The position numbers and the translations under genes were made by a program. From the NCBI GenBank assembly GCA_016713535.1, contig JADJOY010000056.1:1-8643 (forward strand): a stretch of DNA of 8,643 nt, in the 5' to 3' direction. The stretch is from Deltaproteobacteria bacterium. Lineage in GTDB: Bacteria; JADJOY01. Of this stretch, positions 8,094-8,643 are shown in pieces (positions within the stretch are counted from its first letter, which is position 1; each line of letters opens with the position of its first letter). The notes beneath the pieces were generated by a model. The model was not told the DNA's origin, did not search any database, and was given only the letters and a program-made list of their open reading frames with translations.

Positions 8094-8643
8094 ATGACCC
8101 TGGATCTCGCCAACCGTACGACCGCGTTCGCCGGGACGCCCCCGCGCCGGAAGGCGCGGATGGCAACACGGGCGCTCGTCTCTCCACTGCGTTGGGACAC
8201 CATCCGGATCGCACTGGCCGTCCTGACGCTACTGACGATCAGCCGGATTCAGGAAGAGATCCCCCTGATCGCGGTGTTCCGTCCCGGGCCGCTCTGACCG
8301 CGCTCTGTCTGGTGCTCGCGGTGTCGCAGCCCCGGACGGTGCGCTGGCGCGAGATCACGGCGGCACCCACCACTCGCCGCGTTCTGATCTTCTTCGGGCT
8401 GATGGCCTTTCTGGCGCCCTTCGGGCTCTCTCTGGGCGCCTCCGGCACCTACATCCTGGATCGATTCCTCTCCACCGCGATCTTCTTCGCCCTGATCGTG
8501 ATCGCGATACGGGACACGACCGACCTGCGCTTCATCATCGGCAGTTACGTGCTGTCGATGCTCATCCTGATCTACTCAGGGTTTTTCCTCTGGGAAACGA
8601 CGACCTTCAACGGCTTCGAGCGAGTCGGCTCGTCAGGGATGTA
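8094..8643 (+). CDS. O-antigen ligase/polymerase-like membrane protein, N-terminal part (frameshifted, 3' end outside window)
   Basis: Integral membrane protein that probably polymerises or ligates lipid-linked glycan (Wzy/WaaL-like superfamily). Five hydrophobic segments are visible: IRIALAVLTLLTISRI, LLTALCLVLAVS, VLIFFGLMAFLAPFGLSLGA, FLSTAIFFALIVIAI and FIIGSYVLSMLILIYSGFFL, followed by ETTTFNGFERVGSSGM, a loop where family members usually carry a Gly-rich stretch before the next helix. Frame 3 ends at a TGA at 8295-8297, but frame 2 continues without a break to the window edge; one missing C at 8294-8295 restores RPGPLLTALCLVLAV. Start choice: ATG 8094 has no visible ribosome site, while ATG 8160 (MATRALVSPLRW) has GGAAGG five bases upstream and may be the true start. 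The family call rests on topology and neighbourhood, as the catalytic periplasmic loop lies outside the window. Transcribed divergently from GT8. Confidence 0.65.

Overview
This window is GC-rich bacterial chromosomal DNA that looks like part of an exopolysaccharide or capsule locus with its own regulatory genes. Base composition, the heavy use of GTG starts and the type of proteins encoded would fit Gemmatimonadota or a similar high-GC environmental lineage. That placement is inference only: there is no rRNA or other marker gene here.

Layout. (1) 1-463, + strand: the 3' end of a GGDEF-like protein whose active-site signature is degenerate. (2) 512-2942, - strand: one long Wzc-type polysaccharide co-polymerase fused to a bacterial tyrosine kinase. 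It has two membrane segments, a large extracytoplasmic region, Walker A, A' and B motifs and a C-terminal tyrosine cluster. (3) 2943-3208: a divergent intergenic region with a possible sigma-54 promoter element and short inverted repeats. (4) 3209-4734 and 4736-5868, + strand: an NtrC-type response regulator followed one base later by a soluble histidine kinase. (5) 7980 down to 5885, - strand: a GT8 glycosyltransferase followed by a GT4 glycosyltransferase. (6) 8094 to the right edge, + strand: the N-terminal part of a multi-membrane-span protein resembling O-antigen ligases/polymerases.

How the parts fit together (inference from neighbourhood and families): the glycosyltransferases build an oligosaccharide, the membrane protein polymerises or ligates it, and the Wzc-type kinase controls chain length and export. 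The two-component pair next to the kinase gene is the obvious candidate regulator. The degenerate GGDEF protein may add a cyclic-di-GMP input, but that is weaker.

Sequence quality dominates the reading. Nearly every gene is broken by single-base frame changes, often in short homopolymers, yet conserved motifs continue in the neighbouring frame. At least eleven such sites can be placed. Uncorrected insertion/deletion errors in the read or assembly explain this better than gene decay. Gene boundaries below are therefore for reconstructed genes, not for open frames. I see no RNA gene, CRISPR array, insertion sequence or phage element, and no clearly undescribed system. The more interesting points are the regulatory layout and the degenerate GGDEF domain with its RxxD motif kept.
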